Below are positions 33,999 through 42,156 of a DNA stretch of 46,804 bases, in pieces. The position numbers and the translations under genes are program-made. The stretch lies in NCBI GenBank assembly GCA_045615765.1, contig JAZLFM010000024.1, positions 1 to 46,804 on the forward strand. The letters run 5' to 3'. This DNA comes from UBA1715 sp045615765. GTDB taxonomy: Bacteria; Bacteroidota; Bacteroidia; Bacteroidales; UBA1715. The stretch's first letter is position 1. Every line of letters begins with the position of its first letter. The notes beneath the pieces are model-generated. The model made no database searches. It saw nothing but the letters and a program-made list of their open reading frames with translations, and was not told the origin of the DNA.

Positions 33999-34460
33999 AT
34001 GCCAAACACATACACACAATTACACATCCATCTTGTTTTTGCTGTAAAAAACAGAGAATATCTTATACATAAAAAATTCAAAGAATCACTTTATAAATAC
34101 ATCTGTACCATTATTCAGAACAATAATCACAAAATCCTTGGGATTGGTGGTATGCCCGATCATATACATATTTTATTAGGATTACGTCCAGAAGAGTCAA
34201 TTTCCCATTTAGTACAAGAAATTAAAAGAGATTCTTCAAAATGGATTAATTCAAAGAATTTTATGAGAGGACATTTTGAATGGCAAGAAGGTTTTGGAGC
34301 ATTTTCATATTCTAAATCACAAATTCCATCTCTATTGTCATACATAAATAATCAAGAGAAACATCATTCAAAAACAACATTTTTAGAAGAATACATACAT
34401 ATCCTTGAAATGTTTGAAATACCATTTGATGAGAAATATATTTTTAAACAACCACAATAG
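33999..34460 (+). CDS. IS200-like Y1 (HUH) transposase, REP-associated
   Basis: This 153-residue single-strand transposase belongs to the Y1/TnpA IS200 group. The HUH motif is HIH at 55-57 (GMPDHIHILLGL). The helix with the catalytic tyrosine is LSYINNQEKHH, with Y115 and Q119. HFEWQEGFGAFSYSKSQ lies between them. Length is normal and the frame is intact. No TnpB follows. The flanks are the repeated hairpin units on both sides, as for REP-associated tyrosine transposases (RAYTs), which mobilise or multiply such hairpins. The first 73 bases of both flanking blocks are the same apart from one base, so the gene is bracketed by direct repeats. Confidence 0.88.
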   Translation: MPNTYTQLHIHLVFAVKNREYLIHKKFKESLYKYICTIIQNNNHKILGIGGMPDHIHILLGLRPEESISHLVQEIKRDSSKWINSKNFMRGHFEWQEGFGAFSYSKSQIPSLLSYINNQEKHHSKTTFLEEYIHILEMFEIPFDEKYIFKQPQ

Positions 34461-34844
34461 GGTTATTCCCTAACGGGAATAAATCGGCCGAAATATTCAT
34501 ATTCTACCAATAGAAAAATGCCTAACGGCATTAATCGCCACAGCTTAGCAACAAACAAAATTCCGTAGAGATTTGTTATTGGGGTGATTACCAAACATTT
34601 CTATTTTCTACCAATAGAAAATGCCTAACGGCATTAATAGCTACTGCTTAGCAACAAGCAAAATTCCATAGAGATTTGCTATTGGTATGATTACTAAACA
34701 TTTCTATTTTCTACTAATAGAAAATGCCTAATGGCATTAGTCGCCACTGCTTAGCAACGAACAAAATCCCGTAGGGATTTGCTATTGGTAAAATTACCCA
34801 CGTATCAACAAAATTTAATTCCGTTAGGAATTAACCGTATCGTT
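34461..34844. repeat. Right block of REP-like hairpin array
   Basis: The block starts with the same 73 bases as the left block. AATGCC-TAAC-GGCATT or its TAAT variant appears at 34517, 34620 and 34723, a regular 103-base period. Each unit also contains an AAAT-TCC-GTA-GRGATTT-type stem, best preserved at 34763-34780. The block closes with TTAATTCC-GTTA-GGAATTAA (34815-34834), whose loop is the complement of TAAC, so the end hairpin is inverted relative to the opening one. No gene lies in this gap; the regulator gene at 34845 starts right after. Confidence 0.85.
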
Positions 34845-35498
34845 TTACAGATCTATTATATTGTTTCGAATAGCATATTTGATTAAGTCAACCTGAGTTT
34901 TTAGGTTAAGTTTTTGCATAATATGCGTTTTATGTGTTTCAACCGTACGAATACTTATATGTAACGCATCGGCAATTTCCGGATTTGTATAACTACTTCC
35001 CCACAACGACAATATTTCAATCTCACGAGAACTTAATTCGTTTACTTGTTCGTTCTCTGGCTTCTCGTTGTTTTGAATTGAAGACACATATCTATTTAAC
35101 AATATGTTGGTGATACATTTGCTAAAATAGTCATAACCATTTCGTAATGAGTAAATTGCTTCAAATAAATCTTGTCTTGTAGCATCGTGAGAAAGAAATC
35201 CTTTTGCTCCAACTTTTATGATATTGAAAATAGTTTCTTCATTTTCTGCATACGAGATAATTAGCACTTTTGCTTTTGCATGTTGTCGCTGAATATTCTC
35301 AACATCTTCAACATCCTCACTCGTGATTTTCGGAATGTTTTTTACAACAACATGAATAGGTTCTTCATAAGTTTTATGTAGGAAATCGCTTGTACGAGTA
35401 TGAATATCAAGCACTTTAAAGTCTGCATTCGACTCTATAAGCATAGCAATACTTTCGTCTTGCAAGCGATGAATTCCTATTAATACAACATTTATCAT
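34845..35498 (-). CDS. LuxR-family regulator with degenerate receiver domain
   Basis: This 217-residue protein has a receiver-like N-terminal domain and a LuxR/FixJ helix-turn-helix (about 150-215: LSSREIEILSLWGSSYTNPEIADALHISIRTVETHKTHI). The domain order is that of NarL-type response regulators. The receiver is not canonical: the acidic pair that normally follows the first strand is missing (VLIGIHRL), and the phospho-acceptor position reads VVVKNIPK, without Asp. The Lys near GAKGFLSHDA remains. Activation probably does not depend on ordinary phosphorylation. It begins three bases after the stop of the large gene upstream, so the two form an operon and probably a signalling pair. Confidence 0.82.
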   Translation of the reverse strand: MINVVLIGIHRLQDESIAMLIESNADFKVLDIHTRTSDFLHKTYEEPIHVVVKNIPKITSEDVEDVENIQRQHAKAKVLIISYAENEETIFNIIKVGAKGFLSHDATRQDLFEAIYSLRNGYDYFSKCITNILLNRYVSSIQNNEKPENEQVNELSSREIEILSLWGSSYTNPEIADALHISIRTVETHKTHIMQKLNLKTQVDLIKYAIRNNIIDL

Positions 35499-35501
35499 TA
35501 G

Positions 35502-38500
35502 CTAGTTACTTTCATTTACAAAGATAGTTGCAATTCTTTCTTTTCCTTGCATATAAACACAAAGATTTTTCGGGAAACGAACATGAACAAAAAATTCTGT
35601 CTTTTCTACCACAACTTGTTGATGCAAAATATCCCAATCTATGAAATTATTCTCATCAGGATTTTCAATTGCAAAATAGCCAATATTCATAGTAGATATA
35701 TTATGGAAGAAATGTGAGCCCAATGACGCATCGAGTGGAAAATTCGACAAACTTATTTCCACTATAACTTTAGCATTCGATATCTGAGACCAAAGCACTG
35801 GAATGCCAAGGAATCTATCGCTTGTGCCCCATCTACCTGGACCAATAAGAATATACTTCTTGCCTTGTTCCACCATAGACTTATTGATTTTCTCAATTTC
35901 GGCAGCCATCTCCATAGTACGAAGTTTGTCAAATTTATCCAAATCAACATACACAACATCACAAATATTTTCGATAAAGCCATTTCCCATACAAGATGTT
36001 GTATTCAACATTTTTGGCATACCGTTCAATTCTTCAGGGAATGAATTTTCCGTCAATAAGCTACCCGTAAGCGGCTTTATCTGAAGCAAATAGAACGAAG
36101 GAACTCCATCTTCATTTTCATTTAAATCCACTGCAAATTCTATTTCTACAGGAGTACCCATAGCTTCTTGCACAGTGTTGAGCATCAATGTCAGAATTTC
36201 TGCCAATGGCGCATAATCATACTTCAAAATATTCGCGAAATTGATTATTCGCGGACCATAACACGAAAGTCCAGGTTCTATTCTATCATTTTCAAAGTTA
36301 TACACCGAAGCACAATGTTTCAATGTTCCATGTTTTTCTGCATCTGAAATATCCAACATTGTCAATGCCGCATGTTCGCCATCGCGCTTATAATTCACAT
36401 CAGTTTTTGTGAAATCTACCGCATAGAACTGAGTCTGCGAAGAACCTATTTGATCTTTTGGACTCATTATATCTACCTTTGGATAATGTGGAGAAAAACG
36501 ATAAGCTTTTCCACCATCTACAATATAAAAACCTAAACCAACGGCACATACAGAAAAACCTTCTTCTGGTTTCATGTGGGCAACAGGATAGTAGTTATAC
36601 GACTGTGCCACACCACTAATATGCGGATAATAATAGTTGTCGTAATAATTTCCTACCAACTCTTGAATCACAATGGCCATCTTTTCTTCTTCAAGTTTAT
36701 GATTGGTAGATTTATAAAAATCTTTTACCTGTTCACCATACACCGAAGCATAAATCAACTTTATTGCCACTTCCAAATCTTCCAGACGCTTATTCAAATC
36801 CTTGCTATTGTTTGGGATAATATAGGTACTGAATACACCTGCAAGTGGCTGGGTAACAGAATCTTCAAATATACTTGAAGAACGAACAGCTAACGGTTTC
36901 GAAACTTGTTCCAACAAAATTGCAAGTTTCTTACGCAAATCGTCAGAAAGACGAGCTGCAATGAACATATCTTTTATCTGTTCTTCCGACAAGTCTTTTG
37001 AAAACAAATTCTTTTTTGCAAAATTATGTTTTAGGAATAGTTCAAATTCGTCCGTTCCTATAATCGCCGTTTTTGGAGTACGAATAGCTATTCTATCGGC
37101 GTATGGATTCAAATCTATACTATTGATAAGCGTGTTTACAAACGCAAGACCACGTCCTTTCCCTCCAAGAGAACCAGAGGCTAATGTCACTACATTTTTC
37201 TCATCAAGTACGGCAGTTTCTTCAAAAGCAAGAATTTTCCCGCGTTTCTTCGTCTGGCGATATTTGTCGAGAATTATGTTGTTCATCTTACGAAGTTCGT
37301 CAACATTTTCGTTTAAATCCGACAATTTGATAGGATTCAGCTGCTTTGCCAACTCAATTTCGCCACGTCCCATCAACCAAACTGAGAATTGGTTTTGATC
37401 GGCATGGTATTTCAATGAATCATCAGGAATTGTACGAAGCAACATCTCGAATTCGCGCAAGTTTTTTGCTTTAGCAATTGGTTCACCTTTTCCGTTACGG
37501 AATACAAAATCTCCATAACCAAAATTGTGCATCACGAATTTCTTAATCTTATCTAATAAATTGTCTGCCTTTTTATTGATAAACTTCGCATGAATTTCCT
37601 TGGCAAACATTGCATATTTCATTTCCGACGATTGGATCAAAATAGGCAAATTCTTATTGTACTCGCGTACATGTTCCAAAAATGCGATACCAGCTTCTTT
37701 GTCCAACTTGCCATTACGAGCAAATTCTGCATCGGAAATAACGCAAGTCATAAAATCCTTGTATTTATTGAACAAGAAGACAGCTTCCTCATAATTACTT
37801 GCCCATAATAATTTTGGCCGAGAACGAATTTTAGACAATTTTTCCAATTCATTTGCTTCAAAGTCAGCAATTTGCTCACCAACTTGGTTGAATAAAACAG
37901 AGAATATTACTGGCAAATATTTTGAATAGTATTGCGAAGAATCTTCGATAAGTAACATGGTACGGACCAATCCGATTTTTGTATCGTTCTCTACATTCGC
38001 CAAATCTTCCAACGATTTCACCATTGCAAAGAAGATTTGCGAGTCTCCATTCCATACAAAAATCTTATTGAACAAGGTTGTTTTCGCAACCATATCTTCG
38101 AAATATGCAACATTAGAACGCGGATTCAGCAACAGATAAATCGGAACTTCAGAAGTAATTGTACGAATCTGCGAACTAAACTTTAACGGTTTTTGCACAT
38201 CGGCTCCAACCATAAGCACAATCAAATCAAAATGCGTTGTTTTCAATAAATCGAGCGCTTGCTCATACGATGAAACACCAATAATGCGCGGCAATGTAAA
38301 GATGCTATATTGGTAGATAGGTCCCATGAATTTTTCAAAGAAACTATCGTCTTTTTCAAGGTTGAACGCGTCGTACATAGTTGCAACGAACAAGATTTGC
38401 GTAACCTTGTGCTTCATCATATCAAGATAAATGTACTTGTCGAGCGTTTGTTCATTCAACAATTTTTGTAGTGGCTGCTCGTTATTGATTAACGACTCGC

Positions 38501-39260
38501 GTGCAAGATTATCTTTACTTGTAGGATTATTGTTCAATATTGGATTATTCGACAACAAACGACCTTTTGCATCATTTAAATAGCGACAAATTAGGTTTCC
38601 AATTGTATTTGCCAAATCATGTTCTTCTTTTGTAAACTCGAAATGAGAGTCGTCTGTAGGATTATAAAAGATTTCTATTATTCCTGTCGTATTGTCGAAA
38701 GTCACAAAAGACTCACGCATAGAACATTGCGTTTCTTTGAATCCATACGAGGAATACGAGACTTCATCAAAAATAATACGACAACAGGTACCAACTCCAT
38801 CCTGCCAATATCGAGGAAGCAGATCGCAGACTTTTTGCAAAAGTTCTTCATTAGGGAATCCTTCATTTATTAGCAATTTTACCTGCTCTATTGCTTCCAA
38901 TTCCTTACCTTGTTCCGTACAAACAGTAGTCACATCAACCAATGTTTTTTCAGAAATAAAACCACTGATCAAAGTAGATGCAACTAACAAATCTTCTTCT
39001 TCAAACATCTTGAAATCAGAAGGTTCCTTATAATAAATAGTGATACTGCCTATTGTTTGCCCACCAATTTTTAATTCTTGCGTTTGTACACGACCACTAA
39101 TCGTGAAATGAGAACTATAGTAATTTAAACCTTTGAACGCGATAAGAACCCCGATTGTGTCAGGGAAAATTGAGATACTGTTACAAATATCAGGAAGCAT
39201 AGTATGCACAGAATTTCCCTTTTGACCAATCTCAATTATTTTTGAAATAATAGCATGCAT
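35502..39260 (-). CDS. GAF-receiver-PEP/pyruvate-binding (PPDK_N) signalling protein
   Basis: This 1252-residue cytoplasmic protein has, in order: two GAF-like sensor domains (about 1-115 and 130-260), a receiver-like domain without a clear acceptor (about 283-405), a second receiver with a possible acceptor Asp (CVISDAEF, about 431-575), and an ATP-grasp PEP/pyruvate-binding domain (about 689-1060) with GSLGGKGRGLAF, LAVRSSS and LLQIKPLT. A conserved C-terminal part has GPGRWGTSD at about 1137. The phosphohistidine and TIM-barrel domains of true PEP synthase are absent, so it is not a metabolic enzyme. I recall relatives in Bacteroidota as signalling proteins of unknown output. The start is uncertain: a TTG at 39497 would overlap hisH's region, and ATGs lie at 39323 and 39260. 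Confidence 0.72.
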   Translation of the reverse strand: MHAIISKIIEIGQKGNSVHTMLPDICNSISIFPDTIGVLIAFKGLNYYSSHFTISGRVQTQELKIGGQTIGSITIYYKEPSDFKMFEEEDLLVASTLISGFISEKTLVDVTTVCTEQGKELEAIEQVKLLINEGFPNEELLQKVCDLLPRYWQDGVGTCCRIIFDEVSYSSYGFKETQCSMRESFVTFDNTTGIIEIFYNPTDDSHFEFTKEEHDLANTIGNLICRYLNDAKGRLLSNNPILNNNPTSKDNLARESLINNEQPLQKLLNEQTLDKYIYLDMMKHKVTQILFVATMYDAFNLEKDDSFFEKFMGPIYQYSIFTLPRIIGVSSYEQALDLLKTTHFDLIVLMVGADVQKPLKFSSQIRTITSEVPIYLLLNPRSNVAYFEDMVAKTTLFNKIFVWNGDSQIFFAMVKSLEDLANVENDTKIGLVRTMLLIEDSSQYYSKYLPVIFSVLFNQVGEQIADFEANELEKLSKIRSRPKLLWASNYEEAVFLFNKYKDFMTCVISDAEFARNGKLDKEAGIAFLEHVREYNKNLPILIQSSEMKYAMFAKEIHAKFINKKADNLLDKIKKFVMHNFGYGDFVFRNGKGEPIAKAKNLREFEMLLRTIPDDSLKYHADQNQFSVWLMGRGEIELAKQLNPIKLSDLNENVDELRKMNNIILDKYRQTKKRGKILAFEETAVLDEKNVVTLASGSLGGKGRGLAFVNTLINSIDLNPYADRIAIRTPKTAIIGTDEFELFLKHNFAKKNLFSKDLSEEQIKDMFIAARLSDDLRKKLAILLEQVSKPLAVRSSSIFEDSVTQPLAGVFSTYIIPNNSKDLNKRLEDLEVAIKLIYASVYGEQVKDFYKSTNHKLEEEKMAIVIQELVGNYYDNYYYPHISGVAQSYNYYPVAHMKPEEGFSVCAVGLGFYIVDGGKAYRFSPHYPKVDIMSPKDQIGSSQTQFYAVDFTKTDVNYKRDGEHAALTMLDISDAEKHGTLKHCASVYNFENDRIEPGLSCYGPRIINFANILKYDYAPLAEILTLMLNTVQEAMGTPVEIEFAVDLNENEDGVPSFYLLQIKPLTGSLLTENSFPEELNGMPKMLNTTSCMGNGFIENICDVVYVDLDKFDKLRTMEMAAEIEKINKSMVEQGKKYILIGPGRWGTSDRFLGIPVLWSQISNAKVIVEISLSNFPLDASLGSHFFHNISTMNIGYFAIENPDENNFIDWDILHQQVVVEKTEFFVHVRFPKNLCVYMQGKERIATIFVNESN

Positions 39261-39403
39261 TTGTAAATTTTTTCCATTCGCACGAATATACGAATTTCTC
39301 CGTAAAAAATAGGTAAATGCCATATAAGTTGACAGAAAAAAAGCTTCTTCAATACCAAATTCTAAACGAAGTGAGAAATCTCCTTGACATAAAGAACTGT
39401 CAG

Positions 39404-39435
39404 CTTGTATATTAATTCCATAATTTTTATCTTTG
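39404..39435 (+). promoter_or_regulatory. hisH promoter
   Basis: CTTG (39404-39407), a 20-base spacer and TATCTTTG (39428-39435) fit the Bacteroidota promoter with one mismatch. It lies 20 bases before the ATG at 39456. The 5' extension of the hisH frame to 39405 would therefore not be transcribed in full. Confidence 0.55.
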
Positions 39436-39455
39436 ACGCTACGAAATATACTACT

Positions 39456-40040
39456 ATGCAAGTTGCAATTGTTAAATATAATGCCGGAAACATACAATCG
39501 GTTCGATATGCTTTGAATCGTCTTGGAATAGACCCTATTGTTACTAACAATCCTGACGAATTATACAAAGCCGATAAAATTATTTTCCCTGGCGTGGGCG
39601 ATGCTGGAACAGCTATGCCTTACCTACGAGAGCGTCATCTAGACGAAGTTTTGGTTTCGTTAAAACAGCCATTTCTTGGTATTTGTTTTGGTATGCAACT
39701 AATGTGCAAACATTCCGAAGAAGGCGATGTTGATTGCCTCGGTATTTTCGACGTAAACGTAAAACGTTTCCCTTCTGGAACAGAAAAAATTCCCCACATG
39801 GGTTGGAATACCATTGGCAACTACAAAGGAACTTTGCTAAAAAACATTGATCTTGACAGTTATGTTTATTTCGTGCATAGCTATTATGCAGAAATGAATC
39901 CACATTCTACTGCAACATGCAACTATGTGCTTGATTTTAGCGCTGGCATAGAAAAAGACAATTTCTTTGCGTTCCAATTCCACCCAGAAAAAAGTGGTGT
40001 TGTCGGTGCACAAATTCTTAAGAATTTCATTGAACTATAA
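39456..40040 (+). CDS. hisH: Imidazole glycerol phosphate synthase, glutaminase subunit
   Basis: This 194-residue class-I glutamine amidotransferase supplies ammonia to HisF in histidine synthesis. VKYNAGNIQSVRYALNRLG is the usual start. The nucleophile Cys is in GICFGMQLM, and the His/Glu pair is in FHPEKSG. The insert IPHMGWNTI is also HisH-like. The frame and length are normal. Other his genes are not in this window, which is unusual because hisA and hisF often lie beside it. Its TAA stop overlaps the next ATG (TAATG). The ATG at 39456 was chosen from the family start and the promoter. Confidence 0.93.
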   Translation: MQVAIVKYNAGNIQSVRYALNRLGIDPIVTNNPDELYKADKIIFPGVGDAGTAMPYLRERHLDEVLVSLKQPFLGICFGMQLMCKHSEEGDVDCLGIFDVNVKRFPSGTEKIPHMGWNTIGNYKGTLLKNIDLDSYVYFVHSYYAEMNPHSTATCNYVLDFSAGIEKDNFFAFQFHPEKSGVVGAQILKNFIEL

Positions 40041-40426
40041 TGCCAAAGACAGAGGAAAATCTTCGAATAGACAAATGGTTGTGGGCCGTTCGGTTATACA
40101 AGACTCGTAGTCTTGCCACATCGGCGTGCAAAAACAATCAGGTTTCCATTGGTGGCGTAAGTGTAAAGCCTTCGCACATTATAAAAATTGGCGATGTGGT
40201 TTGCATAAAACGTCCTCCTATTGTGCGTTCGTACGAAGTTCTAGGACTATTGGCGCAACGAGAATCAGCAAAGGTTGTCGTTGATTTTGTAAAAGATGTA
40301 ACTCCCCAATCAGAATTACAAAAATTAGAAGATGTGAAAATGGTCTTCACCGTATATCGTGACAAAGGTGCCGGTCGTCCTACAAAGAAAGACCGCCGCG
40401 CTTTAGAAGACTTTGGTTATCTATAA
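40040..40426 (+). CDS. S4-domain RNA-binding protein (Hsp15-like)
   Basis: This 128-residue protein has an S4 domain at the N-terminus (LRIDKWLWAVRLYKTRSLATSACKNNQVSIGGVSVKPSH) and a basic C-terminus with GAGRPTKKDRRALEDF, the typical end of Hsp15-like proteins. Hsp15 rescues stalled 50S subunits that carry peptidyl-tRNA in E. coli, so a ribosome-associated role is likely here. The start shares a base with the hisH stop, and the next gene begins one base after its stop, so the three are tightly packed. Confidence 0.88.
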   Translation: MPKTEENLRIDKWLWAVRLYKTRSLATSACKNNQVSIGGVSVKPSHIIKIGDVVCIKRPPIVRSYEVLGLLAQRESAKVVVDFVKDVTPQSELQKLEDVKMVFTVYRDKGAGRPTKKDRRALEDFGYL

Positions 40427-40427
40427 T

Positions 40428-41492
40428 ATGGAACAAGAACTATTTCAACAAGCGAAAAATTTACTTACATCGCTGATAGAAACTTTTTCTGTCAGTCGAA
40501 GCGAAGATGCTACAGCCGAGCTTCTTGTTAAGTTTTTCAAGAAACAAGGCATAGTTGCAGAACGCATTGTGAACAATGTGATAGTAAAGTCATCAAATTT
40601 CGACAAAACGAAACCAACGATTTTACTTAATTCCCACCACGACACCGTAAAACCTTCGGACGGTTGGAACCACGATCCGTTCAATGCAGTAAGTGTTGAC
40701 GGAAAGATTTACGGTCTTGGCAGCAACGACGCCGGAGCTTCGCTTGTGTCACTAATATTCACATTTCTTCATTTTGAGAAAATTGAAGACAAAGCTTTCA
40801 ACCTTATCCTTGTAGCTTCTGCAGAAGAAGAAGTTTCGGGGAAAAACGGATTGGAATGTGTGATACCAACTTTACCTGAAATTTCTTTTGGTATCGTAGG
40901 TGAACCTACTAGTCTTCGTATGGCTGTCGCAGAAAAAGGATTGATGGTTTTAGATTGCAAAACGCATGGCAAATCTGGTCACGCAGCGCACTCCAATGGC
41001 ATCAATGCAATATACAAGGCACTTCCCGACATTGAATGGTTCCGCACATATCAGTTCCCAAAAGTTTCTGATTTCTTAGGAGAAGTTAAAATGAGCGTAA
41101 CTGTTATTCAAGCAGGAACACAACATAACGTTGTACCAGGCGAATGTACATTCGTTGTTGATGTTCGCAGTAACGAACACTACAGCAACCAAGAACTATT
41201 TGAAATTATCAATCAATCAATAGAATCGGAAGTGACACCACGCTCGTTCCGACTCAATTCTTCATGCATTTCTACCACTCACCCAATTGTGTTGAGTGGC
41301 AAAGCATTAGGTTTGGAAATGTTTGGTTCGCCAACACTTTCCGACCAAGTTTTTATGACAAAATTTCCTTCTGTAAAAATTGGCCCTGGCGATACACTTC
41401 GTTCGCATACAGCCAATGAATTTATTTATGAATCGGAATTACAACAAGGAATTGAAACATATATTAAATTACTAGAAAACATTGAATTGTAG
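40428..41492 (+). CDS. M20-family deacylase, probable N-acyl-ornithine deacetylase (ArgE-like)
   Basis: This 354-residue co-catalytic zinc peptidase-family enzyme has metal ligands in NSHHDTV, LGSNDAGAS, AEEEVSG, GEPT and GDTLRSHTANEF, in the usual order, with a central dimerisation insert. In Bacteroidota the gene next to argH is normally the N-succinyl- or N-acetylornithine deacylase, so it most likely releases ornithine in arginine synthesis. DapE cannot be ruled out from the sequence. Here a toxin-antitoxin-like pair separates it from argH. The ATG at 40428 was chosen because it lies one base after the preceding stop; the frame opens slightly earlier. Confidence 0.82.
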   Translation: MEQELFQQAKNLLTSLIETFSVSRSEDATAELLVKFFKKQGIVAERIVNNVIVKSSNFDKTKPTILLNSHHDTVKPSDGWNHDPFNAVSVDGKIYGLGSNDAGASLVSLIFTFLHFEKIEDKAFNLILVASAEEEVSGKNGLECVIPTLPEISFGIVGEPTSLRMAVAEKGLMVLDCKTHGKSGHAAHSNGINAIYKALPDIEWFRTYQFPKVSDFLGEVKMSVTVIQAGTQHNVVPGECTFVVDVRSNEHYSNQELFEIINQSIESEVTPRSFRLNSSCISTTHPIVLSGKALGLEMFGSPTLSDQVFMTKFPSVKIGPGDTLRSHTANEFIYESELQQGIETYIKLLENIEL

Positions 41493-41537
41493 ACAATAAC
41501 TTAATAAGACTTATCATATTCAATATTCAAAATGAGT

Positions 41538-41569
41538 AACGGCAATCCAAAAGGGTTGCCGTTTTTTTA
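41538..41569 (+). terminator. Intrinsic terminator after the ArgE-like gene
   Basis: An 11-base-pair stem (41538-41548 with 41553-41563, AACGGCAA...TTGCCGTT) has an AAAA loop and a T7 run. It ends the deacylase transcript before the toxin-antitoxin-like unit. Confidence 0.88.
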
Positions 41570-41585
41570 TAGAGTTATTAAAATT

Positions 41586-41634
41586 AACTTTTATGTTAAT
41601 TTAATTGCACAATTAAACTTTTATGTTAATTTTG
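41586..41634 (+). promoter_or_regulatory. Promoter-operator of the toxin-antitoxin-like operon
   Basis: TTG at 41605-41607, 19 bases and TAATTTTG at 41627-41634 form a good promoter. It is wrapped in repeats: the 17-base AACTTTTATGTTAATTT occurs twice (41586-41602 and 41616-41632), 30 bases apart, with an AAC-N6-GTT dyad in each. A perfect TTAATTG-CA-CAATTAA palindrome (41601-41616) lies over the -33 element. The second repeat covers the -7 box. This is what an autoregulated antitoxin operator would look like. Confidence 0.7.
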
Positions 41635-41655
41635 CAATACACATATAACATAATC

Positions 41656-42156
41656 ATGGAAAGAAATATATTGATAGAACTACTGGAAACAGGAGAAAAA
41701 GTTAGTTTGTACTCCCCTCGTTTTGAGGGAGAAGAATATACAGAATTTGAAAAATTCTTGATTGAATATAAAAACAAAGAAGAATATGCAACTGATTTAG
41801 GAGTAATATTTGCACGATTAAATGTAATAAAAGAAAATTTTGCGGAAGACCGTTATTTCCGTTATGAAGGTAGTCGTTCAGATAGAGTGCAAGCCTTACC
41901 AGCAAAATTTCTTGACTCTTCTCGTTTGAGAGTTTATTGTATTGTAATAAGTCGTAAAGTTGTAATACTTGGTAATGGAGGCGTAAAAACAACATCTACA
42001 TATGAAGAAGACCCATATATGAAAAAATGTGTAGAACGACTACAGAAAATTGATTTTGAAATAAAAATGCGAGAGAACCGAAAGATGATAGTTATTAAAG
42101 GTTCGCAATTAGAAGGTGAATTGAAGTTTTATATAAAAGAGGAGGACACCAAATGA
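41656..42156 (+). CDS. Putative RelE/HigB-like toxin of a toxin-antitoxin pair
   Basis: This 166-residue protein is followed, with a four-base ATGA overlap, by an XRE-type helix-turn-helix protein. Its second half has RYEGSRSDRVQALP and LRVYCIVISRKVVILGNGGVKTT, then a short helix (YMKKCVERLQKIDFEI). The R-x-YCI and KxVILGNGGVKT pattern resembles RelE/HigB-type mRNA interferases, but the protein is longer than usual and the family is assigned by eye. A toxin-first order fits HigBA. The start at 41656 was chosen because it follows the promoter; an earlier in-frame ATG at 41623 lies inside the promoter. It interrupts the ArgE-like to argH interval. Confidence 0.68.
   Translation: MERNILIELLETGEKVSLYSPRFEGEEYTEFEKFLIEYKNKEEYATDLGVIFARLNVIKENFAEDRYFRYEGSRSDRVQALPAKFLDSSRLRVYCIVISRKVVILGNGGVKTTSTYEEDPYMKKCVERLQKIDFEIKMRENRKMIVIKGSQLEGELKFYIKEEDTK

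Noticed and set aside
33558..34844. CRISPR array
   Set aside because: The repeat unit is about 103 bp with internal hairpins and no unique spacers, and no cas genes are present; it surrounds a Y1 transposase instead.
36961..37398. 145-codon plus-strand reading frame
   Set aside because: Shadow of the PPDK_N part of the minus-strand signalling protein, with no family features of its own.
39261..39497. N-terminal extension of the GAF/PPDK_N protein from a TTG
   Set aside because: It would cross the hisH promoter and start inside hisH; the ATG at 39260 or 39323 is more plausible, though I cannot decide between them.
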